A stretch of DNA of 35,031 bases from Streptomyces violaceoruber. Lineage in GTDB: Bacteria; Actinomycetota; Actinomycetes; Streptomycetales; Streptomycetaceae. Within the stretch, counting starts at the first letter, position 1. Every line of letters starts with the position of its first letter. The position numbers were made by a program, and so were the translations under genes. This document shows, piece by piece, positions 34,943-35,031 of this stretch. The notes beneath the pieces are model-generated. The model saw only the letters and a list, made by a program, of their open reading frames with translations, was not told where the DNA came from and ran no database searches. The stretch is taken from assembly GCA_000720805.1 (NCBI GenBank), contig JODI01000083.1:1-35031 (forward strand), written 5' to 3'.

Positions 34943-35031
34943 TCAGCCCAGGTCCGCCACCGGTGTCGGCGTGGTGCCGTCCTGGGGGTGCGGGGGCGGG
35001 GGCGCGTCGGGGGCCCGGACCGGTTCGGGGG
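34943..35031 (-). CDS. possible C-terminal end of a gene entering from the right edge
   Basis: The minus strand reads PEPVRAPDAPPPPHPQDG, then TTPTPVADLG and a TGA at 34945-34943. It is a Pro-rich tail of 28 complete codons with the rest outside the window. Low-complexity sequence this short cannot be assigned and may be chance. Confidence 0.3.
   Translation of the reverse strand, partial: PEPVRAPDAPPPPHPQDGTTPTPVADLG

Overview
The window is chromosomal DNA from a Streptomyces-like actinomycete. GC is very high, with strong G/C bias at third codon positions. GTG starts, ATGA-type stop/start overlaps and leaderless-looking promoters are common. The gene families also point there: a furA-katG operon, an extra SepF-like protein, DUF6099, an F420-type luciferase-like oxidoreductase, and an assimilatory nitrate reductase fused to a diflavin reductase. 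No rRNA, tRNA, CRISPR array or intact insertion sequence was found. Short transposase and dehydrogenase remnants lie at the left edge, and unrecognised remnants lie at about 31.5 kb and 34.7-35.0 kb.

Layout. 1-420: 3' end of an IS transposase, a truncated short-chain dehydrogenase, an 11-bp repeat and two strong hairpins. 424-3173 (minus): the furA-katG oxidative-stress operon with a FurA-type palindrome. 3250-3532: a decayed lipoprotein gene. 3645-6667 (plus): a probable copper locus made of two related membrane proteins (one with nine His spaced exactly five residues apart, one with a Met/His-rich segment), a YcnI/DUF1775 copper-binding protein between them, and a SigC-like ECF sigma factor. 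6745-9933 (minus): a three-module FAD/Fe-S oxidoreductase. 10064-11143: divergent MarR regulator and YceI protein sharing a compact operator/promoter region. 11214-15290 (minus): NasA-type nitrate reductase with a GlnR-like box. 15556-19442 (plus): SepF-like protein, a P-loop ATPase overlapping a MazG-like pyrophosphohydrolase, DUF6099, and an LLM oxidoreductase.

19745-23838 (plus) is the two-gene RNA-repair cassette Hen1-Pnkp. The two proteins together heal, 2'-O-methylate and seal cleaved RNA.

24018-34711 (plus) is the most interesting part. Three tightly coupled genes encode a VMAP protein with an N-terminal effector-associated domain, a MoxR AAA+ ATPase, and a 1542-residue protein that joins a vWA-like SAV_2336-type module to an NB-ARC (STAND) NTPase and TPR repeats. 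A TPR/Ser-Thr-kinase protein with an unassigned middle domain follows after about 600 bp. The first three genes match the VMAP-MoxR-vWA ternary conflict-system layout, but here the vWA partner is itself a STAND/TPR sensor-like protein of the type annotated in FxSxx-COOH systems. With the RNA-repair cassette directly upstream, a reasonable but unproven reading is a defence or self/non-self response locus next to a repair module.
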